64,000 nucleotides of DNA from CAIWHR01 sp963734055. GTDB lineage: Bacteria > Pseudomonadota > Gammaproteobacteria > Burkholderiales > Casimicrobiaceae. Location: the NCBI GenBank assembly GCA_963734055.1, contig CAVTFQ010000007.1:124001-188000 (forward strand), read 5' to 3'. Positions 17,646 to 26,612 of the stretch are shown one piece after another (the stretch's first letter is position 1; the number at the start of each line of letters is the position of its first letter). The notes under the pieces were generated by a model. That model did not search any database, was not told where the DNA came from, and was given only the letters and a program-made list of their open reading frames with translations. Made by a program: the position numbers and the translations under genes.

Positions 17646-18710
17646 ATGACCGACTTCAGGATGATCTTCAGGACGATCGTCGCATGCGCGGCGCTCGCGA
17701 TGGTCTTGCCCACAGTGGCGGCGGCGACTGCGCCGCGCAGGTTCGTCGCGTCCTACGGCGTCGACTCGAACCCGTGCACGCGCGTCGCGCCGTGCCGGAG
17801 CTTCTCGGCGGCGTTGGTGCAGACGGCGGACGGCGGCGAAGTCATCGCGCTCGACTCGGCGGGGTACGGGTCGGTCGTCATAACGCGGTCCGTGACGCTC
17901 AGCGCGCCGCCGAGCGTCTACGCGGCGCTTACGTCAGCGTTAACCCCGGCGGTCGAAATCCGCCAGCCGGGAATTGACGTTACGTTGCGCGGACTCACGC
18001 TGCTCAACTCGAGCGGCGGTGTAGTCGTCAGCAGGACTGCCAACGTACTCGTCGACCGCTGCGAGATCGTTGGCAGCCTCGCAGCGATCACTGCGAGGGG
18101 CGAGGGCAGTCGGGTCACCGTCCGCGATACGACGCTGCGCGCGAACGATGTCGGGATCCAGTCTCACTACCCCGCCGACATCGTCGTCGATCGGTTGTTC
18201 GCGGAGGCGACCGGTCTTGGCGCGATCAACCTGTATTCGTCCGGCAACCGACTGGCGGTTGTCGACTCGTTCATCGTGGGTGCGTTGTACGGCGTCATCG
18301 TTGCCGACGGCGGAGGCTTGGCGATGCGCAACAGCGTCGTCGCGGAGACCGGCGCTTTGGGCATCGAATCCCGGTCAGGCGGCGTCGTCGTCGACTCGCT
18401 CGTGTACCGCAACACTTCGCCGACGTCAGACAGCTACGGCATTGCGGCGATCGGCGAGAACGGCGTCCCGGCGCTCACCGTCGCGCACAGCGTCATCGCG
18501 GCCAATTCCATGCTCGGGCTCGTAGCATCGTCGACCGCACCGACGGCGCAGCTGGTGGCGGACGACAACCTGATCGTCGGCAACGCGCAGTTCGGCTTGT
18601 CGCAGCGCGTGAACGCGCAGGTCTTCTCGCGCGGCAACAACACGATCCACGGCAACAACGCCGGCGGTCCCCAGACTCAGGGGACGATCACCCCGCTCGC
18701 GCCGCTGTAG
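17646..18710 (+). CDS. Secreted right-handed beta-helix protein (paralogue 3)
   Basis: 354 residues with a signal peptide (CAALAMVLPTVAAATA). Same head as paralogues 1 and 2: RRFVASYGVDSNPC, PCRSFSAALVQTADGGE, VIALDSAGYGSVVI. Beta-helix rungs follow (VTLRGLTLLNSSGGVV, VTVRDTTLRANDVGI, LAMRNSVVAETGALGI). The tail reads NNTIHGNNAGGPQTQG and TITPLAPL. GGGAGGCGGGCAG upstream gives a good ribosome site, 13 nt after the stop of paralogue 2, so the two form an operon. The paralogues are clearly diverged, which argues for an old duplication. Function unknown. Confidence 0.82.
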   Translation: MTDFRMIFRTIVACAALAMVLPTVAAATAPRRFVASYGVDSNPCTRVAPCRSFSAALVQTADGGEVIALDSAGYGSVVITRSVTLSAPPSVYAALTSALTPAVEIRQPGIDVTLRGLTLLNSSGGVVVSRTANVLVDRCEIVGSLAAITARGEGSRVTVRDTTLRANDVGIQSHYPADIVVDRLFAEATGLGAINLYSSGNRLAVVDSFIVGALYGVIVADGGGLAMRNSVVAETGALGIESRSGGVVVDSLVYRNTSPTSDSYGIAAIGENGVPALTVAHSVIAANSMLGLVASSTAPTAQLVADDNLIVGNAQFGLSQRVNAQVFSRGNNTIHGNNAGGPQTQGTITPLAPL

Positions 18711-18740
18711 CCGTCAGCCGGTTCCGCCGACAGTGAGACC

Positions 18741-18759
18741 GTCGATCTTCAGGATCGAC
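18741..18759 (+). terminator. Hairpin after the beta-helix pair
   Basis: GTCGATC (18741-18747) and GATCGAC (18753-18759) form a perfect 7-bp stem with a 5-nt loop, 30 nt after the stop of paralogue 3. No T-run follows, so it is at best a weak or factor-assisted terminator or an mRNA end-protecting stem. Confidence 0.3.
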
Positions 18760-18782
18760 TGCCCTTGGTGCGACGGCATTCA

Positions 18783-18823
18783 TTTGGTCTATAAGCGATA
18801 GTAAATAGCATGCTATAGACAAA
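18783..18823. promoter_or_regulatory. AT-rich palindrome upstream of iorA, likely operator
   Basis: In an otherwise GC-rich gap, TTTGGTCTATA (18783-18793) and TATAGACAAA (18814-18823) are inverted copies with one unpaired base. The centre also holds the palindrome ATAGCATGCTAT. The AT content stands out from the surroundings, and the site lies about 110 nt before the iorA ATG, where an operator or promoter would be expected. The protein that binds is unknown; no regulator gene adjoins iorA. Confidence 0.45.
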
Positions 18824-18931
18824 TAGCTCCTCCGCGCATAGATTCGCGCGTATCCGGTCGCCCGCGTTCTGCGGATACCGGAGCACGTTTTCGCCGCGCT
18901 CCCATCGGGCGCGCCGCGCGGGGGAGTGACG

Positions 18932-21086
18932 ATGGAAGTCTCGTTCAGCCGGGAAGCGCAGCAGCTTCGCCTCGGGCAGGGCGAGGTGTTCCACGGCGAA
19001 GGCATCCTCGCGATCACGAAGGCGCTATTGCAGTCGGGCGTCGCCTACGTGGGTGGCTACCAGGGCGCGCCGGTCTCGCATCTCATGGACGTGCTCGTCC
19101 AGTCGAAGGACTACCTGGCCGAGCTCGGCGTCCACGTCGAAGCCTGCGCGAACGAGGCGTCCGCGGCGGCGATGCTCGGGCGCTTCGATCCATTACCCGC
19201 TGCGCGGCGCCGTGACGTGGAAGTCGATCGTCGGCACCAACGTGGCCGCCGACGCGCTGTCGAACCTCGCGTCGCCCGGCGTCACCGGCGGCGCGCTCGT
19301 GGTCATCGGCGAGGACTACGGCGAGGGCGCGAGCGTGATCCAGGAGCGCACGCTCGCGTTCGCGCTCAAGTCGTCCTTGATCCTGCTCGACCCGCGGCCC
19401 GACCTCGCGCACATGGTGCGGATGGTCGAAACGGGATTCGCGCTCTCGGAAGCCGCGAACACGCCGGTGCTCCTGCAACTGCGCATCCGCGCATGCCATG
19501 TTCGGGGGACGTTCGTCTGCAAGGACAACGTCGCGCCGCCGACCTCCGCGCGCCACCGGATGAGCGAGCCCGCGCCCTTCGACTATGGACGCCTCTCGCA
19601 TCCGCCGTCGACGTTCCGGCACGAGAAGGTGAAAGCGGAAGACCGGCTGCCGGCGGCGCGCCGATTCATCACCGAACACGGCCTGAACGAACGGATCCGG
19701 GGGACGCGGGACGACCTGGGCATCGTCGTGCAGGGCGGCCTCTACAATTCGCTGGTTCGCGCGCTGGCGGAGCTCGGGCAGGCGGACGAGTTCGGTGCGG
19801 CTGCGCCGTCGCTCTATGTGCTGAACGTCGCGTGTCCGCTCGTGCCGGACGAAGTGCGCGCGTTCTGCGAGGGCAAGCGCGCGGTGCTCGTCGTCGAGGA
19901 GGGGCAGCCCGAGTTCATCGAGCAGGAGATCGCGACGATCCTTCGGCGGAGCGCGGTCGCGACGGCGCTGCACGGGAAGGACCTGCTGCTGATGGCCGGC
20001 GAGTATACGGTCGAGGTGATGGCGAGCGGCGTCGCCGCGTTTCTCGCCCGGCACGCGCCCGAGCTGCCGCTGGCCGAGGGCCGCGCATGGCTCGACGCCG
20101 TCGCCGCCCGCCGCGCGGCCGTCGCCCGCGAGCTCGCGGCGCCGCTGCCCGCGCGGCCGCCGCAGTTCTGCATCGGCTGTCCGGAGCGGCCGGTGTTCGC
20201 GGCGCTCAAGCTCCTGCAGCAGGAGACCGGCCGCCTGCACATCGCGGCCGACATCGGTTGTCACTCGTTCGCGACGTTCGAGCCGTTCAACTCGGGACAC
20301 ACTATCCTGGGCTACGGGATGAGCCTCGCGTCGCGGGCGGGCGTCTCGCCGATGCTCGAGCGCCGGACGCTCGCGATCATGGGCGACGGCGGGTTCTGGC
20401 ACAACGGCGTCGTGTCCGGCGTGCAGTCGGCGCTCTTCAACGGCGACGACGCCGTGCTGCTCATCATGAAGAACGGCTACACCTCGGCGACCGGCACGCA
20501 GGATATCCTCTCGACGCCGTCGGAGGAGCGCAAGTCGGCCGCGGAAGACAAGGCCGCGAGCCTCGTCCACACGAATCTCGCAATCGAGCGGACGCTGCAG
20601 GGCATGGGGGTCAAGTGGCTGCGCGCGGTCGACAGCTACGACGTGGCGGACATGCGCGCGACGCTGGCGGAGGCGCTCGCCACCGATTTCGCTGGGCTCA
20701 AGGTCATCGTCGCCGAGGGCGAGTGCCAGCTCGAGCGGCAGCGGCGGATCAAGCCGTGGCTCGCGGGGCGCGTACGCGCCGGGAAGCGCACGGTGCGCGT
20801 GAAGTACGGCGTCGACGAGGACGTGTGCTCGGGCGATCACTCGTGCATCCGGCTCTCCGGATGTCCGACGCTGTCGCTCAAGGAAAGCCCCGATCCGCTG
20901 CGACCGGACCCCGTCGCCACGGTGCTCGACGGGTGCGTCGGCTGCGGCCTGTGCGGCGAGAACGCCCACGCCGCCGCGCTCTGCCCGTCCTTCTACCGTG
21001 GCGAAGTCATCGCCAATCCGAACTGGCGCGACCGCCTGGGTACGCGAGTGCGGCAAGCATTCATTCGCATGGTTCAGGCACCGTGA
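18932..21086 (+). pseudogene. iorA: Indolepyruvate ferredoxin oxidoreductase alpha subunit, frame broken once
   Basis: Thiamine-diphosphate subunit that oxidatively decarboxylates arylpyruvates (indolepyruvate, phenylpyruvate) to arylacetyl-CoA, passing electrons to ferredoxin. Start ATG 18932 with GGGGGAG upstream. First frame: FHGEGILAITKALLQSGVAY and GGYQGAPVSHLMD. It breaks at the GGG of 19178-19180; dropping one G gives AAAMLGASIHYPLRG and an uninterrupted 717-residue protein. TPP-binding segments are MGDGGFWHNGVV and KNGYTSATGTQD; the C-terminal cluster motif is LDGCVGCGLCGENAHAAALC, one 4Fe-4S set. iorB overlaps the stop (GTGA). A single-base indel in a G run suggests sequencing error. 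Confidence 0.85.
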
Positions 21087-22674
21087 TCCCGATCACGCGA
21101 CCGATCTCGATCCTGATCGCGGCGCTGGGCGGCGAGGGTGGCGGGGTGCTCACCGAGTGGCTGATCGCCGCGGCCGCTCGGGCGGGGTACGCTGCCCAGA
21201 GCACCTCGATCCCGGGCGTCGCACAGCGCACGGGCGCCACGACCTATTACATCGAGATCCATCCGGTCCCGATTGCGGCCCTCGGCGGCCGCGCGCCGAT
21301 CCTCGGGCTCCTGCCGGTGCCGGGCCGCGTCGACCTCGTCGTCGCCTCGGAGCTCCTCGAAGCCGCGCGAACGGTGCAAGCCGGGATGACGAGCCCGGAG
21401 CGGACGCTGCTCGTCGCATCGACGTCGCGCACGCTCACCACCGCCGAGAAGATCCCGCTGGGGGACGGCCGGTTCGATGCGGCGCGCCTGCTCGACGTCG
21501 CGCGCCGGCACAGCCGCGACGTCGTGGCGTTCGACATGACGGCGATCGCGCGCGAGTCGGGCACCGTCGTCAGCGCGGTGATGTTCGGCGCCGCGGCGGC
21601 GTCTGGCGTGCTGCCCTTCGGCCGCGACGTGTGCGCCGCGGTGATTCAAGGCTCCGACCGTGCCGCCGACGCGAGTCGCGCCGGATTTGCCGCGGCCTGC
21701 GCCGCGATCGATGGCCGCAACCGGCCTCCGCGTCAGGAACCGCCCGCCGCGCAGAAGCTGCCGTGTCCCGATTTCGTCCGCACGGGATTTCCCCGCGCCG
21801 GTGCAGGAATTCGTCGCGCTCGGGCACGCCCGGGTGGTCGAGTTCCAGAATCGCGCCTACGGCCACCTCTATCTCGATCGCGTAGCGCGCGTGCTGGCGG
21901 CGGAGCGCTCCGCCGATCCGTCCGGCGCGAAGCGTTTCGCCCTCACCCGCGAGACGGCACGCTACCTGGCGCTCTGGATGGCGTTCGACGACGTGGTCCG
22001 CGTCGCCGCGCTCAAGTCCCGGGCCGCCCGGTTCGCCCGCGTGAGACGCGAGCTCGGGGCCGGCCCGGGCGACGTCGTCCGCATCTACGATTTCTTCAAG
22101 CCGGGACTGCCGGAATTCGCCGGGCTCCTGCCGCCGTTCGCTCGCGGCGCGGCTCGCGGCGCGGGAACGTCGCCGGCTCGCGCGCGGGAAGCCGCCGCTC
22201 GGCTGGGCGATCAAGCTCCGGACGGACGGCATCGCCGGATTCCTGGCACTGCGCACGCTCGGATTGCTGCGCGGGCTCCGGCGGCGCGGCGCCCGCTTCG
22301 CGGAGGAACAGCGCGGCATCGAGCGCTGGCTCGACGCGATCGTCGCGGCCGCGGCGCGCGATTGGACGCTCGCGCACGAGATCGCGCTCTCGGCGCGGAT
22401 CGTCAAGGGCTACGGCGCCACGCTCGAGCGCGGCAAGGAGAACCTGCTCCACATCCTGACGCATCTCGCGACCGGTGCCGGCGACCGAAGCGTCGAGGAA
22501 CGAACCCGGGCGATCCGCGAGGCACGCGAGGCGGCCCTCGCCGACGAGGCGGGACAGGCGCTCGATCGCGCGCTCGTCGCGCACGGAGCGCCGCCGCGGC
22601 TGCCGAAGCCGCAGCCCATCCGGTGGGCCAAGCCCCCTGCGGGCCAATCGAAGGTCAGGGAAACCGCCACATGA
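21083..22674 (+). pseudogene. iorB: Indolepyruvate ferredoxin oxidoreductase beta subunit, frame broken twice
   Basis: Partner of IorA, starting at a GTG that overlaps the iorA stop. Residues 1-190 form the 2-oxoacid oxidoreductase gamma-type domain (ISILIAALGGEGGGVLTEWL, GVAQRTGATTYYIE, VVASELLEAARTV). The rest is the long C-terminal extension of proteobacterial IorB (VEFQNRAYGHLYLDRVARV, FDDVVRVAALKSRAARFARV, EIALSARIVKGYG). Two shifts interrupt it: one C too many in the CCCC at 21791-21794 (repair gives RTGFPAPVQEFVALG) and one T too many near 22137-22138 (repair gives LPPSLAARLAARE). Repaired length is about 529 residues. The stop overlaps the next ATG (ATGA at 22671). Confidence 0.8.
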
Positions 22675-23294
22675 CGAAACGGCACACGACGCGCTTCACC
22701 GTGGAATTCGGCGACTGCGATCCGGCGCAGATCGTGTTCTACCCGAACTTCCTCAAGTGGATCGATTCCGCGGCGCGGCACTTCTTCGTCGCCGCCGACA
22801 TTCCGCATTGGTCCGAGCTCGAGGCCGCGACGGGCATCATCGGCACCCCGCTCGTCGACGTGTCGATGAAGTTCCTGCGCCCGGCTACGTATGGCGAGGA
22901 GATCGCCGTCGAGTCGTGGATCGACGAGTGGCGGGGTAAGAGCTTCGTGATGAAGCACGTTGTCCGGCGCGGCGACGACGTCCTCGTCGAGGGAGTCGAG
23001 ACGCGCGTGTTCGCGCGCCGGCACCCCGAGGATCCGAAGCGGATCCAGGCCGTGCCGCCGCCCGAGCGAGCTCAGGCGGCGGCTCGAGTAGCGACGCGAG
23101 CCGAGGAGCCGGGGCCCCCGAGCGGAGCGAGAGGGGATGCGACTCGGGTGAGTCGGCGCATGCGGCCGACGGACGGCGTATCGATGTGTCGAGGTAGCGG
23201 AGGCCGCGACGCGAGCCGAGGAGCCGGGGCCCCCGAGCGGAGCGAGAGGGGATCGATGTGTCGAGGTAGTGCGGAGGCCGCGACGCGAGCCTAG
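22671..23294 (+). CDS. 4HBT-type acyl-CoA thioesterase with a repeat-encoded tail
   Basis: Hot-dog thioesterase of the 4-hydroxybenzoyl-CoA thioesterase/YbgC type: VEFGDCDPAQIVFYPNFLKW contains the catalytic Asp region, followed by DVSMKFLRPATYGEEI and GKSFVMKHVVRRGDD. The family ends at about 135-140 residues, here near RIQAVPPPE. This reading continues to 207 residues because the tandem repeat at 23091-23419 is translated without a stop until a TAG in its third unit. Translation is coupled to iorB (ATGA overlap). It may trim arylacetyl-CoA or related esters made by IorAB. The tail is probably a by-product of repeat invasion and not functional. Confidence 0.85.
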   Translation: MTKRHTTRFTVEFGDCDPAQIVFYPNFLKWIDSAARHFFVAADIPHWSELEAATGIIGTPLVDVSMKFLRPATYGEEIAVESWIDEWRGKSFVMKHVVRRGDDVLVEGVETRVFARRHPEDPKRIQAVPPPERAQAAARVATRAEEPGPPSGARGDATRVSRRMRPTDGVSMCRGSGGRDASRGAGAPERSERGSMCRGSAEAATRA

Positions 23295-23419
23295 GAGCCG
23301 GGGCCCCCGAGCGGAGCGAGAGGGGATCGATGTGTCGAGGTAGTGCGGAGGCCGCGACGCGAGCCTAGGAGCCGGGGCCCCCGAGCGAAGCGAGAGGGGA
23401 TGCGACTCGGGGACTCGCG
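23091..23419 (+). repeat. Tandem repeat, four direct copies with a 74-nt period
   Basis: Copies start at 23091, 23206, 23280 and 23354, each opening GCGACGCGAGCC. Units 2 and 3 are 74 nt; unit 1 is 115 nt with an extra segment, and unit 4 is partial. The shared core of about 48 nt includes GGAGCCGGGGCCCCCGAGC and GAGCGAGAGGGGAT. Units 1 and 2 read GCCGAG where units 3 and 4 read GCCTAG, which creates the thioesterase stop codon in unit 3. Adjacent direct copies without varied spacers rule out CRISPR. Likely grown by slippage or recombination. Confidence 0.85.
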
Positions 23420-23535
23420 GCGCGGCGAGGCCGACGGCGCGGTAGACTCACCGGGCCGGCGCCGGCCGGAAGACAGACGAATTCCGCGGGCTGCACGGTT
23501 CGGGCCACGCGGACGGGAAGAGGGAGGGGCCGACG

Positions 23536-24081
23536 ATGTCGCACGAGTCCGAGCAGGCACCGGTCGCGCCGGGCGTCGGCTTCGGTCCGGCCGGCCGCGC
23601 ACTGCTCGCCGCGGCGAAGCAGCTCGCGATCGCGGGCGGGCTCGTGTTCGTCGCGCTGGTCGCGATGCAGATCGTGTCGATCGTCGGCCGCAAGCTCTTC
23701 GCGTGGCCGGTGCCGGGCGACGTGGAGCTCCTGCAGATGTGCGCCGCGTTCGCCGCGTCGGCGTTCTTCGCGTGGTGCCATCTCGTCAATGGCGACGTCA
23801 AAGTCGACTTCTTCACGCACAACCTCCCGCCGCGCGCGGTCGCGGCGCTCGACAGCATCGGCTCGCTGCTCGTCGGGCTGTTCGGGGCGCTGATCGCGTG
23901 GCGGACCGCCGCCGGCGCGCTCGCCGTGCGCGAGGTCGGCGAGACCTCCGCGGTGCTCGGCTGGCCCGTGTGGATAGCGCAGGCGCTGATGGTCCCGGGC
24001 TTCCTGCTGCTGGCCGCGGCCGGGTTCTACATGAGCGCGCGGCGGTTGAGGATGGCGTTGCTGCCGCCGCGAGCCGAATGA
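23536..24081 (+). CDS. dctQ: TRAP transporter small permease (DctQ family)
   Basis: 181-residue inner-membrane protein with four hydrophobic segments (LAIAGGLVFVALVAMQIVSI, MCAAFAASAFFAWC, SIGSLLVGLFGALIAW, IAQALMVPGFLLLAAAGFYM). The motif GRKLFAWPVPGDVELLQ after helix 1 is typical of DctQ. It pairs with DctM to form the sodium-driven uptake unit fed by the DctP binding protein encoded downstream. AGGGAGGGG precedes the ATG, and its stop overlaps the dctM start (ATGA at 24078). Just upstream, 23454-23467 is a perfect 14-bp GC palindrome. Confidence 0.9.
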   Translation: MSHESEQAPVAPGVGFGPAGRALLAAAKQLAIAGGLVFVALVAMQIVSIVGRKLFAWPVPGDVELLQMCAAFAASAFFAWCHLVNGDVKVDFFTHNLPPRAVAALDSIGSLLVGLFGALIAWRTAAGALAVREVGETSAVLGWPVWIAQALMVPGFLLLAAAGFYMSARRLRMALLPPRAE

Positions 24082-25409
24082 GCGGCATCGAGGTCGGCTT
24101 CGCAGTCTTCGGCGTCATGCTGGCGCTGATGGTCGTGCGCGTTCCGATCGGCATCTCGATGTTCGTCGTCGGCTTCGGCGGCTACCTCTACCTGACCGGC
24201 GGCAATCTGCCGGTGCTGCTCAACTCGCTCAAGAACCTCGCCTACGCGCGACTCTCGAACTACGATCTCGTCGTCATCCCGCTCTTTCTCCTGATGGGAC
24301 AGTTTGCGACGCACGGCGGTCTGTCGAAGGCGCTGTTTCGATTCGTCGGCGCGTTCATCGGCCATTTTCGCGGCGGCATCGCGATGGCGGCGATCGGCGC
24401 GTGCGCCGGGTTTGGCGCGATCTGCGGCTCGTCGGTCGCGACGGCCGCGACGATGGGGCAGGTGGCCCTGCCGGAGCTTCGTCGCTTCGGCTATTCGGGG
24501 TCCCTGTCGACCGGCGCGCTCGCGGCCGGGGGCACGCTCGGGATCATGATCCCGCCGTCGGTCCCGCTCGTCATCTATGCGATCCTGACGCAGGAATCGA
24601 TCGGCAAGCTGTTCGTCGCCGCGGTGCTGCCCGGACTCATCGCGATGCTGGGCTACATGCTCATCGTCAAGATCGTCGTGTCGCTCAAGCCGGCGGCCGG
24701 TCCCGCGGGACCGCGCGCGGCCTGGCCCGAGCGCCTGAGGAGCTTTCTCGCGGTGTTCCCGGTGCTGCTCGTGTTCCTCGTCGTCATCGTCGGGATCTAC
24801 GGCGGCTGGGCGAATCCGACCGAAGCCGCAGCGATCGGGGCGGCGGCGTGCGGGGCGATCGCCATTGTCAACGGCGGTCTGCGCGGCCGGGGGCTCGTCG
24901 ACAGCGCGCTCGGCACCGCGCAGCACACCGCGATGATCTTCCTCGTGCTTCTCGGCGCCGACATGATGAACACGACGCTCGCGCTGTCCCAGATGCCGGC
25001 GGAGCTCGCGAACTGGGTGAAGGCGAGCGGCGTCGCCCCCCTGCTCGTGATGGTGCTGATCCTGCTCGTCTACATCTTCCTGGGCTGCGTGATGGACGCG
25101 CTGGCGATGATCCTGCTGACGATTCCGATCTTCTACCCGATGGTGATGGGGCTCGACTACTGGGGCATGTCGCACGACGACAAGTCGATCTGGTTCGGCA
25201 TCCTCGCGCTGATGGTGGTCGAGATCGGTCTCGTCCATCCGCCGGTCGGCATCAACGTCTACATCATCAACCGCCTCGCGAAAGACGTTCCGCTCACCCA
25301 GACGTTCAAGGGCGTCGTTCCGTTCCTGCTGTCGGACTTTGCCCGGATCACGCTGCTTGTTTTCTTCCCGGTCCTGTCGTTGTACCTTGTCCACGCGTTC
25401 AAGCATTGA
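24078..25409 (+). CDS. dctM: TRAP transporter large permease (DctM family)
   Basis: 443 residues, 11-12 predicted helices, the transport subunit of the TRAP system. Typical segments are RVPIGISMFVVGFGGYLYL, ICGSSVATAATMGQVALPEL, GGTLGIMIPPSVPLVIYAIL and GLVHPPVGINVYIIN. Carries solute bound by DctP across the inner membrane with sodium ions. It starts inside the dctQ stop (ATGA) and is followed by dctP after 26 nt, the order Q-M-P. Full length and intact. Confidence 0.95.
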   Translation: MSGIEVGFAVFGVMLALMVVRVPIGISMFVVGFGGYLYLTGGNLPVLLNSLKNLAYARLSNYDLVVIPLFLLMGQFATHGGLSKALFRFVGAFIGHFRGGIAMAAIGACAGFGAICGSSVATAATMGQVALPELRRFGYSGSLSTGALAAGGTLGIMIPPSVPLVIYAILTQESIGKLFVAAVLPGLIAMLGYMLIVKIVVSLKPAAGPAGPRAAWPERLRSFLAVFPVLLVFLVVIVGIYGGWANPTEAAAIGAAACGAIAIVNGGLRGRGLVDSALGTAQHTAMIFLVLLGADMMNTTLALSQMPAELANWVKASGVAPLLVMVLILLVYIFLGCVMDALAMILLTIPIFYPMVMGLDYWGMSHDDKSIWFGILALMVVEIGLVHPPVGINVYIINRLAKDVPLTQTFKGVVPFLLSDFARITLLVFFPVLSLYLVHAFKH

Positions 25410-25435
25410 CCCGAGTCACCCCAGGAGGAGAGACG

Positions 25436-26467
25436 ATGAAAGCCACGCACCTCGCAGTCGGATTCGCCGCCGTCTTCACGCTTGCCGCCGCTGCGGCCAG
25501 CGCGCAGGACGTGACGCTCAAGATCCACCATTTCCTGCCGCCCAAGGGCACGATCCAGGCTCAGGTGTTCGAACCCTGGTGCGAGAAGCTCGGCAAGGAG
25601 TCGAATGGCCGCATCAAGTGCCAGATCTATCCGGCGATGCAATTGGGCGGCACGCCGCCGCAGCTCTTCGACCAGGCGCGCGACGGCGTCGCGGACATCA
25701 TCTGGACGATCCCGACGTATCAGGCCGGTCGCTTCGTCAAGGCGGAGGTGTTCGAGCTGCCGTTCATGGCGAAGAACGCCGAGAGCGGCAGCCCGGCGCT
25801 GTGGGAGTACGTCCACAAGAACGCCATGGACGAGTTCAAGGGCGTGAAGATCCTGGCGCTGCACCTGCACGACGGCTCGCTCCTGCACTTCTCGAACAAG
25901 CGGGTCACCAACATGGAGGAGCTCAAGGGACTCAAGGTCCGCGCGCCGACGCGCATCGGCACGAAGTTCCTCGCGGCGATAGGCGCCGTTCCGGTGCAGA
26001 TGCCCGTCCCGCAGGTGACCGAGTCGCTCGCCAAGGCCGTGATCGACGGCGCGATGGTGCCGTGGGAGGTCGCGCCGGCGCTCAAGCTCCAGGAAGTCAC
26101 CAAGTATCACCTCGACACGGCGCCGGGCGTCCCGAAGATGTCCAACTCCATCTTCGTGATTGCGATGAACCCGGCGAAGTACGACAGCATGCCGGCGGAC
26201 CTGAAGAAGATTCTCGACGCGAACACGGGACTCGCGTGGTCGAAGGAGATCGGCAAGGTGTTCGACGGCACGACGGAGCGGGGCAAGAAGCTGGCCCAGG
26301 AGGCGGGCGGGGTGTTCGATGTCCTCTCGCCGGCCGAGTACGCGCGCTGGCAGAAGGCGACCGAGGTCGTCGACAAGGAGTGGATCGGCGAGGTCGGCGC
26401 CAAGGGCGGAAACGGGCAGGCGCTGCTCGACGACGCGAAGGCGCTGATCAAGAAGAACGGCGGGTAG
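25436..26467 (+). CDS. dctP: TRAP transporter substrate-binding protein (DctP family)
   Basis: 343 residues with a signal peptide (MKATHLAVGFAAVFTLAAAA...SAQ). The mature protein has the DctP pattern: KIHHFLPPKGTIQAQVFEPW, MQLGGTPPQLFDQARDGVAD, FELPFMAKNAESGSPALW, and the helix-strand LKGLKVRAPTRIGTKFLAAI whose Arg normally pairs with the ligand carboxylate. CAGGAGGAG precedes ATG 25436. The ligand is probably a carboxylate, but which one cannot be told; an aromatic acid is suggested only by the neighbouring catabolic genes. Confidence 0.94.
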   Translation: MKATHLAVGFAAVFTLAAAAASAQDVTLKIHHFLPPKGTIQAQVFEPWCEKLGKESNGRIKCQIYPAMQLGGTPPQLFDQARDGVADIIWTIPTYQAGRFVKAEVFELPFMAKNAESGSPALWEYVHKNAMDEFKGVKILALHLHDGSLLHFSNKRVTNMEELKGLKVRAPTRIGTKFLAAIGAVPVQMPVPQVTESLAKAVIDGAMVPWEVAPALKLQEVTKYHLDTAPGVPKMSNSIFVIAMNPAKYDSMPADLKKILDANTGLAWSKEIGKVFDGTTERGKKLAQEAGGVFDVLSPAEYARWQKATEVVDKEWIGEVGAKGGNGQALLDDAKALIKKNGG

Positions 26468-26612
26468 CCGCTCAAGCGATGCCCCGGGGCGCGGCGGGCG
26501 ACCCGCGTCCCCCGACGCCCCATGGCCCGCGGTTCACCGTAGACTGCGGGCTGGCACGATTCGGCGCACTGCGGGGCCGTCGGCTCCGGCGCCACTTCCG
26601 GTGGAGGACCAC

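Noticed and set aside
19083..21056. 657-codon minus-strand frame opposite iorA
   Set aside because: Arg/Ala/Gly/Asp-rich composition without domains, typical of an antisense shadow in GC-rich DNA.
18926..22459. 1177-codon open frame spanning iorA and iorB
   Set aside because: Only its ends match proteins; the centre is an off-frame reading of iorA produced by the shift at 19179. It is not a fusion protein.
18932..22674. IorA and IorB as a single fused protein
   Set aside because: A clear stop at 21084-21086 and a GTGA overlap with a typical gamma-domain start show two genes.
23091..23419. Possible CRISPR array
   Set aside because: Units are adjacent 74-nt direct copies with no variable spacers and no cas genes.
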